Positions 33,934 through 40,577 of a stretch of 40,577 nt of DNA are shown here, piece by piece. The translations under genes were made by a program, and so were the position numbers. Numbering within the stretch: the first letter of the stretch is position 1; every line of letters starts with the position of its first letter. The notes below the pieces were generated by a model. It made no database searches and had not been told where the DNA came from. It saw only the letters and a list, made by a program, of their open reading frames with translations. Origin of the DNA: Halothiobacillus sp. (GTDB lineage: Bacteria > Pseudomonadota > Gammaproteobacteria > Halothiobacillales > Halothiobacillaceae); contig JAGUXT010000017.1 in NCBI GenBank assembly GCA_020061705.1, positions 1 through 40,577 of the forward strand, in the 5' to 3' direction.

Positions 33934-35745
33934 TTACCACTTGGGATAGGCAGGGGTGATGCCGGGGTTGCCTTCCATGCCGATCAGTTTCGGCGAGTTC
34001 AGCTCGACCTTGGTGATGTGCTTCTTGGCAACGAGGTATTCTTCCATGACGTCCCAGATCATCTTGCCGGTGTCGCCCGCGATCTCGCCGGGCTTGGCTA
34101 CAGAAGCCCAACCAGCCACTTTGTAGTTCTTCTTCGGATCCAGTGGCTTGCCGTTGAGGGTCATCTGGCTGATGCGCTTGCCAGACTCACCGCCCGGGGC
34201 AATGGCGTACTTCAGGCCGCCAACACGCACCATGTCGCCACCTTGCTGGTAGAACGGATCAGGGTTAAAGATGTTGTCGCACACATCTTCGAGGATTTCC
34301 TTGATGCGTTCGCCCGTGAATTCGTTCACGGTGACGTTCGGATAGGTCAGGCCAACTTCGGTCATCAGGTCTTCATAGGTGATGTCCTGGCCGGGAACCA
34401 GGGAGGTACCCCAACGCACGCCGGGAGAGAAGGAGATTTCGCAGTTCTGGGTTTCGATCAGGCCATCGCAGATGAGCTGATCCCAGGTGCCGGAGAAGTT
34501 GCCACGGCGGAAGAGCATGGTGTCGTTCTTGGCGAGGACTTTGTTGAGCCTGTCATTGGCGACAAATTCCTTGCCCTGGAATTTGACGGTTTGCGCGTGA
34601 GCCTTGTCCAGGAAGTCCTGCATGTCCTTGTCGGCTTCGAGGAAGTTGGAGAACACGGGCAGCAGCTTGTACTGGAAGCCAGCAACTTTTCCGCCTTTGA
34701 CATCCAGATCAAGCACGCCGAGGAACTTGCTGTTAGAGCCTGCGTTGCACACCAGCGTCTGGCCGCCGGAGTTTTTGACGGTGGTGGGGTAGGGGACGGC
34801 ATCGTGGGTGTGGCCGCCCATGATGGCGTCAATGCCGCGTACCTTGCTGGCCATCTTCAGGTCAACGTCCATGCCGTTGTGCGAGAGCACGATAACGGCT
34901 TGCGCGCCTTTGCTGCGTACTTCGTCAACCATCTTTTGCATGTCGTCGTCACGGATGCCGTAGGACCAGTTGGGAATCATCCAGGCCGGGTTGGCGATAG
35001 GTGAGTAAGGGAAGGCTTGACCGATGATCGCGACTTTGACGCCATTCATTTCACGCATGGTGTAGGGCTTGAATACGCGCTCGTCCATTTCCTTGTCGAA
35101 AATGTTCTGGGCGACAAAGTCCATGCCGCTGGATTCGAGTTCCTTGATGCCTTGCACCATGCGATCTGCACCGTAAGTGCACTCCCAGTGGGCGGTCATC
35201 ACGTCCACGCCGAGTTTTTTGGAAGCGTCGATCATAACTTGAGCGTTGCTCCACAGCGCGAGGCCGGTACCCTGCCAAGTGTCGCCGCCGTCCAGCAGGA
35301 TGGCGCCTGGGCGTGAGGCCTTCATTTTCTTGACCAGGGTGGAGAGGTGGGCAAAGCCGCCGACCATGCCGTACTTTTGCGCAGCTTCGGTGAAGTTCAG
35401 GTAGGTGAACGCATGGGCTTCCGGTGTATTGGCTTTCACGCCAAAGTGCTTGAGGAATTTTTCGCCCACGAGGTGCGGCACGTTGCCTTTCATGCTGGCA
35501 ACGCCAAGGTTGACCGATGGCTCGCGGAAATAAACCGGGCGCAACTGCGCATGGCAGTCGGTCATGTGCAGGATGTGGACGTTGCCGAATTTTGGTACTT
35601 CGTACATATCCGCAGATGCCATGTTGGGCTTCACGGTGGAGGCAACTTTCTGGGTACCGGTTTCAGCTTGAGCCGTACCTAGGCTGATGCCGCTGGCGCT
35701 GGCTACGGCCAACATTTGCATGAATTCGCGACGTGAAAGACTCAT
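33934..35745 (-). CDS. soxB: thiosulfohydrolase SoxB
   Basis: Periplasmic dimanganese enzyme that releases sulfate from SoxYZ-bound thiosulfonate. The 603-residue protein starts at ATG 35745 (GGAGT upstream) with a Tat signal SRREFMQML. The metallophosphoesterase half shows HILHMTDCHAQLRPVYF, LLDGGDTWQGTGLALW and VMTAHWECTYG; the 5'-nucleotidase-type C-terminal half follows about residue 390. Third gene of soxX-soxA-soxB, after a 216-bp gap that holds a terminator and a long inverted repeat, so it probably has its own promoter. Confidence 0.97.
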   Translation of the reverse strand: MSLSRREFMQMLAVASASGISLGTAQAETGTQKVASTVKPNMASADMYEVPKFGNVHILHMTDCHAQLRPVYFREPSVNLGVASMKGNVPHLVGEKFLKHFGVKANTPEAHAFTYLNFTEAAQKYGMVGGFAHLSTLVKKMKASRPGAILLDGGDTWQGTGLALWSNAQVMIDASKKLGVDVMTAHWECTYGADRMVQGIKELESSGMDFVAQNIFDKEMDERVFKPYTMREMNGVKVAIIGQAFPYSPIANPAWMIPNWSYGIRDDDMQKMVDEVRSKGAQAVIVLSHNGMDVDLKMASKVRGIDAIMGGHTHDAVPYPTTVKNSGGQTLVCNAGSNSKFLGVLDLDVKGGKVAGFQYKLLPVFSNFLEADKDMQDFLDKAHAQTVKFQGKEFVANDRLNKVLAKNDTMLFRRGNFSGTWDQLICDGLIETQNCEISFSPGVRWGTSLVPGQDITYEDLMTEVGLTYPNVTVNEFTGERIKEILEDVCDNIFNPDPFYQQGGDMVRVGGLKYAIAPGGESGKRISQMTLNGKPLDPKKNYKVAGWASVAKPGEIAGDTGKMIWDVMEEYLVAKKHITKVELNSPKLIGMEGNPGITPAYPKW

Positions 35746-35836
35746 CGTGGGGTACTCCGTAATTAAACACTGCTGTTGAAACTGTAATGGTAAGCCAAAC
35801 CGTGTTTTGGGTAGGGCATTAGCCGGGCATAATATA

Positions 35837-35901
35837 CAAGCCCTCACACTTGCGCCCCTAAAAAATTATCCTTAACGATAAAGCGCAGTAATGAGGGCTT
35901 G
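35837..35901. repeat. perfect 10-bp inverted repeat upstream of soxB
   Basis: CAAGCCCTCA (35837-35846) pairs exactly with TGAGGGCTTG (35892-35901), and TTGCGC/GCGCAG extend the symmetry inside. It lies about 90 bases before the soxB start. A TATATT box on the minus strand (35831-35836) adjoins it, so an operator or leader hairpin for soxB is plausible. Confidence 0.5.
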
Positions 35902-35911
35902 AGTTGAATGC

Positions 35912-35942
35912 GAAAAAAAACCGGCAAGCTGTGCCGGTTTTT
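35912..35942. terminator. terminator after soxA
   Basis: ACCGGCA-AGC-TGTGCCGGT with eight A before and five T after can terminate in both directions, 20 bases past the soxA stop. Confidence 0.85.
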
Positions 35943-35961
35943 GGACAGGGGTATCAGAGTT

Positions 35962-36807
35962 TTACTTGCGCACAGCTGGACCGGTCATGACTAAACCGTT
36001 GTCAATGTAGGCCAAGAAATACTCCAGATTACTGAACTCGGTGCCGTAAAGTGGGTAGGTCTTGGCGCGAGTATCATTGACACAGCCAGCGAGGCGTTCG
36101 TGGAAGGTGACAAGACCATCTGCCTTCAAACGCCACGATGGGAAGTGGGCGGTATTACCGATAGCGGGATGCATGGTTTCGGAGCGCGCACGCTGACCCG
36201 CGTGGTATTGGTGGCAATCTGCGCATGACAAGTTGAGTTGCCCCGTTTTTTGATACCAGCGTGTTTTACCTTCCTCGAAGGCTGCAAGTGCTTTGTCGTT
36301 GGGTACGCTGACATCAACCTTCATACCGCGTGATTCGCTGGAAAGGTAGGCGGAAATAGCTTTGATTTCTTTGCTTTTTGGCTTGATCTTGTCATCACCA
36401 TAGGCTTGGGCACATTGAATGACATCGGCTTCAAGCACGCGAACCTTGTTGGCAGTGGTGTCAAAGAACGGGTACATGGCGCGCAAGCCCTTGGCTTGTC
36501 CCAGGCAATCCTGCAGGGATTTGCCGTTGGCCAGTGGCTTGCTCCACAGAACCTTGCCCTCGGCAATGGCGCCATCATAGGGTGGGAATTCATTCATGGC
36601 ATCAAACTGTGAGCGATAATCCTCATTCAAAGCATATACACCATAAATGAAGTCGGCGGGCTTGACATCCGGGAAACGTTTGTAAGTGAAGTCGCGAAAT
36701 TCTTTGGCTTGGGCTTCGGCGGTGGCGGAAGCATCGGCGGCCTGAACTGCCGGGACAGCCAAGGCAAGTGCAAGCAGGGTGGTGGTAAGCATTTTGTTCA
36801 TCGTCAT
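35962..36807 (-). CDS. soxA: thiosulfate oxidation cytochrome SoxA, monoheme type
   Basis: Catalytic subunit of SoxXA, which links thiosulfate to SoxYZ. The 281-residue protein has a Sec signal (to VQAADA), a single heme motif C195-A-D-C198-H199, and the active-site cysteine C242 in RLAGCVND, which ligates heme and carries the persulfide. The N-terminal cytochrome domain keeps C101 and C132, which replace the second heme of diheme SoxA. The start could be ATG 36807 or ATG 36801. soxX lies 38 bp upstream. Confidence 0.95.
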   Translation of the reverse strand: MTMNKMLTTTLLALALAVPAVQAADASATAEAQAKEFRDFTYKRFPDVKPADFIYGVYALNEDYRSQFDAMNEFPPYDGAIAEGKVLWSKPLANGKSLQDCLGQAKGLRAMYPFFDTTANKVRVLEADVIQCAQAYGDDKIKPKSKEIKAISAYLSSESRGMKVDVSVPNDKALAAFEEGKTRWYQKTGQLNLSCADCHQYHAGQRARSETMHPAIGNTAHFPSWRLKADGLVTFHERLAGCVNDTRAKTYPLYGTEFSNLEYFLAYIDNGLVMTGPAVRK

Positions 36808-36845
36808 TAATCCTCTATTTGGCCTTTGTTGGTATCCATGCCGGC

Positions 36846-37223
36846 TTACAGGCCGTGGACAAAATCCACAACTTTATTGACTTCGTCCTTGCTCAGGATG
36901 CCGTAGGCGCCAATGGGTGGCATGGCGGTGTTGGGGAATTTGTGGCGAGGATCCCACACCACTTCGAACAGAGCCTGACGATCTGGGTAACGCGCCTTCA
37001 TGGCAATCAGCGGTGGCCCCATGGTGCCGGGCTGGTCGCCGCCGGCAATCATATGGCAGGCCAGGCAGTTGCCCTTGGAGGCATCAAAAGACAGTTCTTG
37101 GCCGGTCAGTTCCTTGGCAGGCGCCTTTTCATCGGCGGCGAGGGCATGGCCGCTTAGGGCAATGCTGCCTACAAGCAGGGCAAATGCCAGGTGGCGTGGG
37201 GTGCCTAGAGTGATTTTTTGCAT
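36846..37223 (-). CDS. soxX: thiosulfate oxidation cytochrome SoxX
   Basis: Electron-transfer subunit of SoxXA. The 125-residue protein has a signal peptide (to ALAAD), heme motif C53-L-A-C56-H57 and the axial M101 in NTAMPPIGAYG. ATG 37223 is preceded by GAGGA. First gene of soxX-soxA-soxB; soxYZ are absent here. Confidence 0.94.
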   Translation of the reverse strand: MQKITLGTPRHLAFALLVGSIALSGHALAADEKAPAKELTGQELSFDASKGNCLACHMIAGGDQPGTMGPPLIAMKARYPDRQALFEVVWDPRHKFPNTAMPPIGAYGILSKDEVNKVVDFVHGL

Positions 37224-37589
37224 GGTGTGTCCTCGGGTTAATTGGTGGCCGCTTTGCACGTTTTGTGGCATTTGGAGCTCGGGCTCTGAGGTCATTGTGC
37301 TCTTGGTCGTGTCTTGGCGGTTTATACTCCAATTGTCAGCATAGTCACTTCGGCTTGTGAGGCAATGAAGTTTTTTTTATTCGGTTATTGCTGCAGGTTT
37401 TATTAGGAAATACTGATATTTGACCCGGATGTTTCATAAATTACCCCCGCCCTCGCTAGTCTCTTGTCCGTACAAGGAATTTTCCTCAGTCGACCGTATA
37501 GCCCGATACGGCGCTTCTTCGGAAAATCCCTTGTACGAACAATATCCTGCGCGATCATCGCGCGAATTTATGAAACATTCGGGTTAATT
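37224..37589. other. soxX upstream region and nested palindrome
   Basis: 366 bp without a gene. The right part is a nested palindrome (37421-37586). The left part (37224-37420) must hold the soxX promoter; I see no definite -35/-10 pair. Confidence 0.55.
37421..37586. mobile_element. 166-bp triple-nested palindrome, probably a MITE
   Basis: The outer arms ACCCGGATGTTTCATAAATT (37423-37442) and 37565-37584 match at 19 of 20. The middle arms GTACAAGGAATTTTCC (37470-37485) and 37521-37536 match at 15 of 16. The centre is CCGTAT/ATACGG. GCGCGAT-C-ATCGCGC is a further palindrome near 37549-37563. The structure has no gene and looks like a transposon-derived repeat ending 4 bases before the bepA stop. 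Confidence 0.7.
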
Positions 37590-39068
37590 TCAGTGCCTTT
37601 GTTCCTTTTTTCGCTCGCGTGCGGCGAGGATTTGCGTCTCAACGAGTTTGATTTGTGCATCAAGGCGTTGGCGGGCGATTGCTTCGCCGCCTTGGGAGCT
37701 TTGTTGGGTCATTGCGCGCGCAGTTTCAAACTCGGATAGCGCTTCGGGCAGGCGTTGTTGCGCCAAAAAGTACATGCCCAGGGCCTCGTGGTGCTCGACG
37801 GGGCGGTTGGAGCGGGCGGCGGCTTCGGCAAGAGCGCCGAGCAAGGCATCGCTGTGTGGGGCGTTGCGCAAGGCTTGGCGCAGGAACTGGTACGCACGTT
37901 CGGGGTCGTCTTCCATCCACAGTTGTGCGAGTTTGAGACTGAGAACCGGATGGTCTGGATAGTAAGTCAGTTGTTTTTGCAGGGTTTGACCCGCCGCCTG
38001 GTCTTGCCTTACCTGGCGCTGAGTGTCGGCAAGGGCAATGCCAATCCAGAGGTTTTCCGGATTTTTGTCATACAGCGTGCGAAGAATGTCGAGAGCCTGT
38101 TGGCCTTGTCCGGCACGCGCCAGTAGCAGGGCGTAAGCGTAACGATTGACCGCCGGGGTGTTTTTGTTGTCGGTTTTGGCGAGGACTGAGGCGCTTATGA
38201 TCGGTTGGGCGGCTAACTCAGCCGCGAGGGTGGCTTTGGCGTAAGCGTAGTCGGGTGTGTTGAGGATTTTTCCGGGGCGCTCCAAATTGGCACGGTTGCT
38301 GGCTTCGGCAATGCGGTTGGTGGTGACGGGGTGGGTGCGCAGCAGTTCGTTGTGGGCATAGAATCCGTCGCCTTCCTGGCGGCCAAGTTTGTCGAAGAAG
38401 CTGACCATGCCCCTGGGGTCGAAGTTGGCATCCGCGAGAATTTTGATGCCAATGCGGTCGGCTTCGTATTCATTTTCACGGGTGAAGTTGATCTGTTGCT
38501 GCATGACACCGGCCATGCCGAGGCTGGCGGCGGCCATGCCGGCATCGGGCGAGCCGGAGGCTGCACCAATGACCAGAGCCGCAGCGACGGCGGCCAGGGT
38601 GGTGAGGTCAATGCTGCCGCGCCCGACGATCATGCGGGCGATATGGCGCTGGGTGACATGCGCCATTTCGTGTGCCATAACCCCGGTGAGCTCATTTTCG
38701 TTTTCAGTGCGTAGAATAAGACCGCTAAACAGGCTGATATAGCCTCCTGGGGCGGCAAAGGCGTTGATTTCATCGTCCTTGATGATGCTGAAGTGAAACG
38801 GGTAGGCTTGCCAGCCGCTGGCCGAGGCGAGTCGCTGGCCTAGTGATTGGATGTAGAAGTTCAGCATGGGGTTTTCGATCAGGGTGGCTTGTTGACGCAG
38901 TGCCTTGTAAAAGCCCTGCCCCATAATGAGTTCTTCCTGCGTGGTGATGTCGCGGTCGATGGCCTCGCCCATGTCGGGAAGCTTTGAGTAGGGGTCGCTC
39001 CACGCGACTGGGCTGATGAGCACAGACAGAAGCACGAGAAGATAAGTTGGGTATTTTGCTGCGTTCAT
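37590..39068 (-). CDS. bepA: M48 metalloprotease/chaperone BepA-like with TPR
   Basis: Periplasmic quality-control protease for outer-membrane assembly. The 492-residue protein starts at ATG 39068 with a signal peptide (to PVAWSD). The zinc motif is HEMAH (133-137), and the third ligand lies in ENEYEADRIG near 202. A TPR-like C-terminal half (about 300-470) follows. It is divergent from rhd with 50 bp between starts. Confidence 0.93.
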   Translation of the reverse strand: MNAAKYPTYLLVLLSVLISPVAWSDPYSKLPDMGEAIDRDITTQEELIMGQGFYKALRQQATLIENPMLNFYIQSLGQRLASASGWQAYPFHFSIIKDDEINAFAAPGGYISLFSGLILRTENENELTGVMAHEMAHVTQRHIARMIVGRGSIDLTTLAAVAAALVIGAASGSPDAGMAAASLGMAGVMQQQINFTRENEYEADRIGIKILADANFDPRGMVSFFDKLGRQEGDGFYAHNELLRTHPVTTNRIAEASNRANLERPGKILNTPDYAYAKATLAAELAAQPIISASVLAKTDNKNTPAVNRYAYALLLARAGQGQQALDILRTLYDKNPENLWIGIALADTQRQVRQDQAAGQTLQKQLTYYPDHPVLSLKLAQLWMEDDPERAYQFLRQALRNAPHSDALLGALAEAAARSNRPVEHHEALGMYFLAQQRLPEALSEFETARAMTQQSSQGGEAIARQRLDAQIKLVETQILAARERKKEQRH

Positions 39069-39118
39069 GGTTGTATCGTGGTTATATTTAATTGAGTTAA
39101 TTCGAGGATGGTAAGCCG

Positions 39119-39460
39119 ATGGTTGCAATAAAGCATGTCGAAGCGCGTGAGCTTTCGACTTGGTTGGAGAATGAAAAATTCCTTTTGCTGGATGTGCGCA
39201 CCCCAGGCGAAACCGCTTACGGGATTATTCCTGGGGCGAAACTGCTGCCTTTGCACTTGTTGCCGCTACAGCTTGATAAGCTCAAGGGGCATGACAAGGT
39301 GGTGGTGTATTGCCAAAGCGGGGCACGTTCGGCGCAGGCGTGTATGTTTTTGGCGCGTAATGGCATTGAGTCTAGCGTGAACCTGTCGAATGGCATTATG
39401 GCGTGGGCAGCGGAGCGTTTGCCGATGGTGCGCCCTGATGAAAATAGTCAGTTGATTTGA
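39119..39460 (+). CDS. rhd: rhodanese-like sulfurtransferase
   Basis: Single-domain rhodanese of 113 residues with the persulfide cysteine C65 in YCQSGARSA and the domain start LLLDVRTPGE. In sulfur oxidisers it loads sulfane sulfur on TusA. GAGGA precedes ATG 39119. Its stop overlaps the tusA start (TGATG). Confidence 0.93.
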   Translation: MVAIKHVEARELSTWLENEKFLLLDVRTPGETAYGIIPGAKLLPLHLLPLQLDKLKGHDKVVVYCQSGARSAQACMFLARNGIESSVNLSNGIMAWAAERLPMVRPDENSQLI

Positions 39461-39702
39461 TGCAGAATTTTGATGCAGAACTGGACGCACGCGGTGTGCC
39501 GTGTCCCTTGCCATTGCTGAGAACCAAGCAGGCCTTGTCAGGGCTGGCGGCAGGGCAGGTGTTGCGCGTGCTGGCGACGGACGCAGCCGCGCCGCGTGAT
39601 TTCGCAGCCTATGCCGAGGCCACGGGGCATGTTTTATTACAGACCGAAAGTGCGGATGGTTTGTGTGTGTTGTATCTGCGAAAGAGGGAGGACGCGACAT
39701 GA
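39460..39702 (+). CDS. tusA: sulfur carrier TusA
   Basis: 80-residue sulfur carrier; active cysteine C15 in the signature CPLPLLRTK. It passes sulfur between rhodanese and DsrE-type proteins in dissimilatory sulfur oxidation. ATG 39460 is used, as a TTG one codon earlier is unnecessary. Its stop overlaps the next start (ATGA). Confidence 0.93.
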   Translation: MQNFDAELDARGVPCPLPLLRTKQALSGLAAGQVLRVLATDAAAPRDFAAYAEATGHVLLQTESADGLCVLYLRKREDAT

Positions 39703-40070
39703 GCAAACGCATGGCCTTGTTGATTACTGCGGCAACACCGCAGGCAGCGTATGCGCCGTGGATGATGGCGGCGACGGCAGCAGCGATGGGTTTTGAGTGC
39801 AAGCTGTTTTATGCGTTTTCCGGCCTGGATTTGTTGCGCGCGTCGCCGCGAATTCATGGTGAATTCATGGCGCTACCGGGTACGATGCCTGAACCGTTGG
39901 TCTTGCGCTCCATGTGTATCGAGCAGGGTGTAACCTTGGTGGCCTGCTCGGCTTCATTGGCGGCGCAGGGTTTGACGCAGGATGATGTGTTGCCCGGCGT
40001 GGAGCTGTCCGGTATGGCGAGTTGGTTGGCTTTTGCCGCAGGGGCGGAGATTCAGTTGAATTTTGGCTGA
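39699..40070 (+). CDS. DsrE/DsrF-like sulfurtransferase
   Basis: A 123-residue protein of the DsrE/F/H-like family with C83 in LVACSASL as likely sulfur-binding residue, plus C34 and C73. The fold opening MALLITAATPQAAYAPWMMA is typical. It ends the rhd-tusA-dsrE cluster, a set conserved in many sulfur oxidisers; whether it is DsrE2 or another subtype is not decided. Confidence 0.88.
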   Translation: MSKRMALLITAATPQAAYAPWMMAATAAAMGFECKLFYAFSGLDLLRASPRIHGEFMALPGTMPEPLVLRSMCIEQGVTLVACSASLAAQGLTQDDVLPGVELSGMASWLAFAAGAEIQLNFG

Positions 40071-40577
40071 GAGTTGGTTGTCTTTGCCGAGGCGAAGGAT
40101 TTTGATTTCCCTTCCCCCCTTTTGATGCCGCCGTGGCGTAAGCTGCAAAAGCTGGGTAAAAGCGCCATGGATGGCGCATTTAGCCCCTTTGCGACAGGAT
40201 GTCGCGTAGGGGCGACCCGGTTTTTGCGGCTTACGTCACGGCTTGCCCGCAGGGCGGCATCAACGGGGTGCATTTCTTTGGTGACTTTCTTTGTGCAAGC
40301 AAAGAAAGTTACTCGCCCGTATCAATCATGCTTTGTGCGAAGTCGCACCGTAGAGGCGGGCGAAATAATGCCACCGCCCTTGAACGGCTGGTGGGCTTTT
40401 TCGCCCGTCTTAACGTAGCCACTCCGTTGCAAATGAACGTGGCAACGGGCGAGTTACTTTTCTTGCTCGTGCAAGCAAAGTAACCAAAAGAACACGCCCC
40501 AAGGGGTCGCCCTACGGGCAAGCCGTGAACGCAGCGCCTACGGCAAGGCCGTCCCGACGCAACATCCATGTTGCGAC
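40071..40577. repeat. repeat-rich non-coding tail
   Basis: 507 bp without a credible gene. About 41-bp inverted arms lie at 40280-40320 and 40445-40485 (both ending or starting at CTCGCCCGT). The left arm is itself palindromic (CTTTCTTTG-tgcaag-CAAAGAAAG). Similar intergenic repeats occur in many proteobacteria. The stretch runs off the window. Confidence 0.6.

Noticed and set aside
34018-35004. 328-codon frame on the plus strand
   Set aside because: It is antisense to soxB, which has full domain support; codon structure follows soxB.

Overview
The window comes from a chemolithotrophic sulfur-oxidising bacterium, most likely a gammaproteobacterium. The dapF-DUF484-xerC order is a gammaproteobacterial hallmark. 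Sulfur metabolism appears in three places: soxCD, soxXAB, and an rhd-tusA-dsrE sulfur-relay cluster. No species is assigned, because no rRNA or other strong marker is present.

Layout. (1) 0.2-8.4 kb holds housekeeping and cofactor genes: a small membrane protein, xerC, DUF484, dapF, moaA, a possible 49-aa ORF, an MscS-type channel, a 235-bp MITE-like element, then moaC-moeA-moaE with 4-bp overlaps. (2) 8.8-10.8 kb is soxC-soxD, divergent from the molybdenum-cofactor genes that its molybdoenzyme needs. (3) 11.0-13.4 kb carries two tandem patatin-like lipoproteins. (4) 13.4-14.2 kb is non-coding and rich in palindromic repeats. (5) 14.2-24.8 kb is a complete but rearranged type I-F CRISPR-Cas locus. 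It has 33 repeats and 32 spacers of 32 bp; csy1-csy2-csy3-cas6f-cas1 read toward the array, and a divergent WYL-domain regulator gene is followed directly by cas2-3. (6) 25.2-31.6 kb is a mobilisation module: an attC-like inverted repeat, a MazEF/PemIK-type toxin-antitoxin, a relaxase-primase fusion with a nested MobB-like gene, mobC, a shortened DUF927 protein with 12-bp tandem repeats, an AlpA-like regulator and a P4-type integrase next to tRNA-Leu(CAG). (7) 31.9-33.7 kb is folB and a MidA/NDUFAF7-type methyltransferase, bracketed by two copies of a 100-bp inverted-repeat element. (8) 33.9-37.2 kb is soxX-soxA-soxB. (9) 37.4-40.1 kb is a nested palindrome, bepA, and divergent rhd-tusA-dsrE. 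The last 500 bp is a repeat-rich non-coding tail.

How the genes fit together. MoaA, MoaC, MoeA and MoaE make the cofactor for SoxC. SoxXA, SoxB and SoxCD are periplasmic components of thiosulfate oxidation; soxYZ and moaD are not in the window. Rhd-TusA-DsrE moves sulfane sulfur in the cytoplasm.

The most interesting hypothesis is that the CRISPR-Cas locus and the mobilisation module are one ~17.7-kb integrative mobilisable element inserted in tRNA-Leu (about 14.05-31.77 kb). A diverged copy of the tRNA 3' end, a shared 19-bp terminator start and a 20/23 repeat of integrase-proximal DNA lie just outside the leader-distal end of the array. The I-F system has an unusual gene order and a WYL/BrxR-like switch sitting between its interference operon and its nuclease gene.
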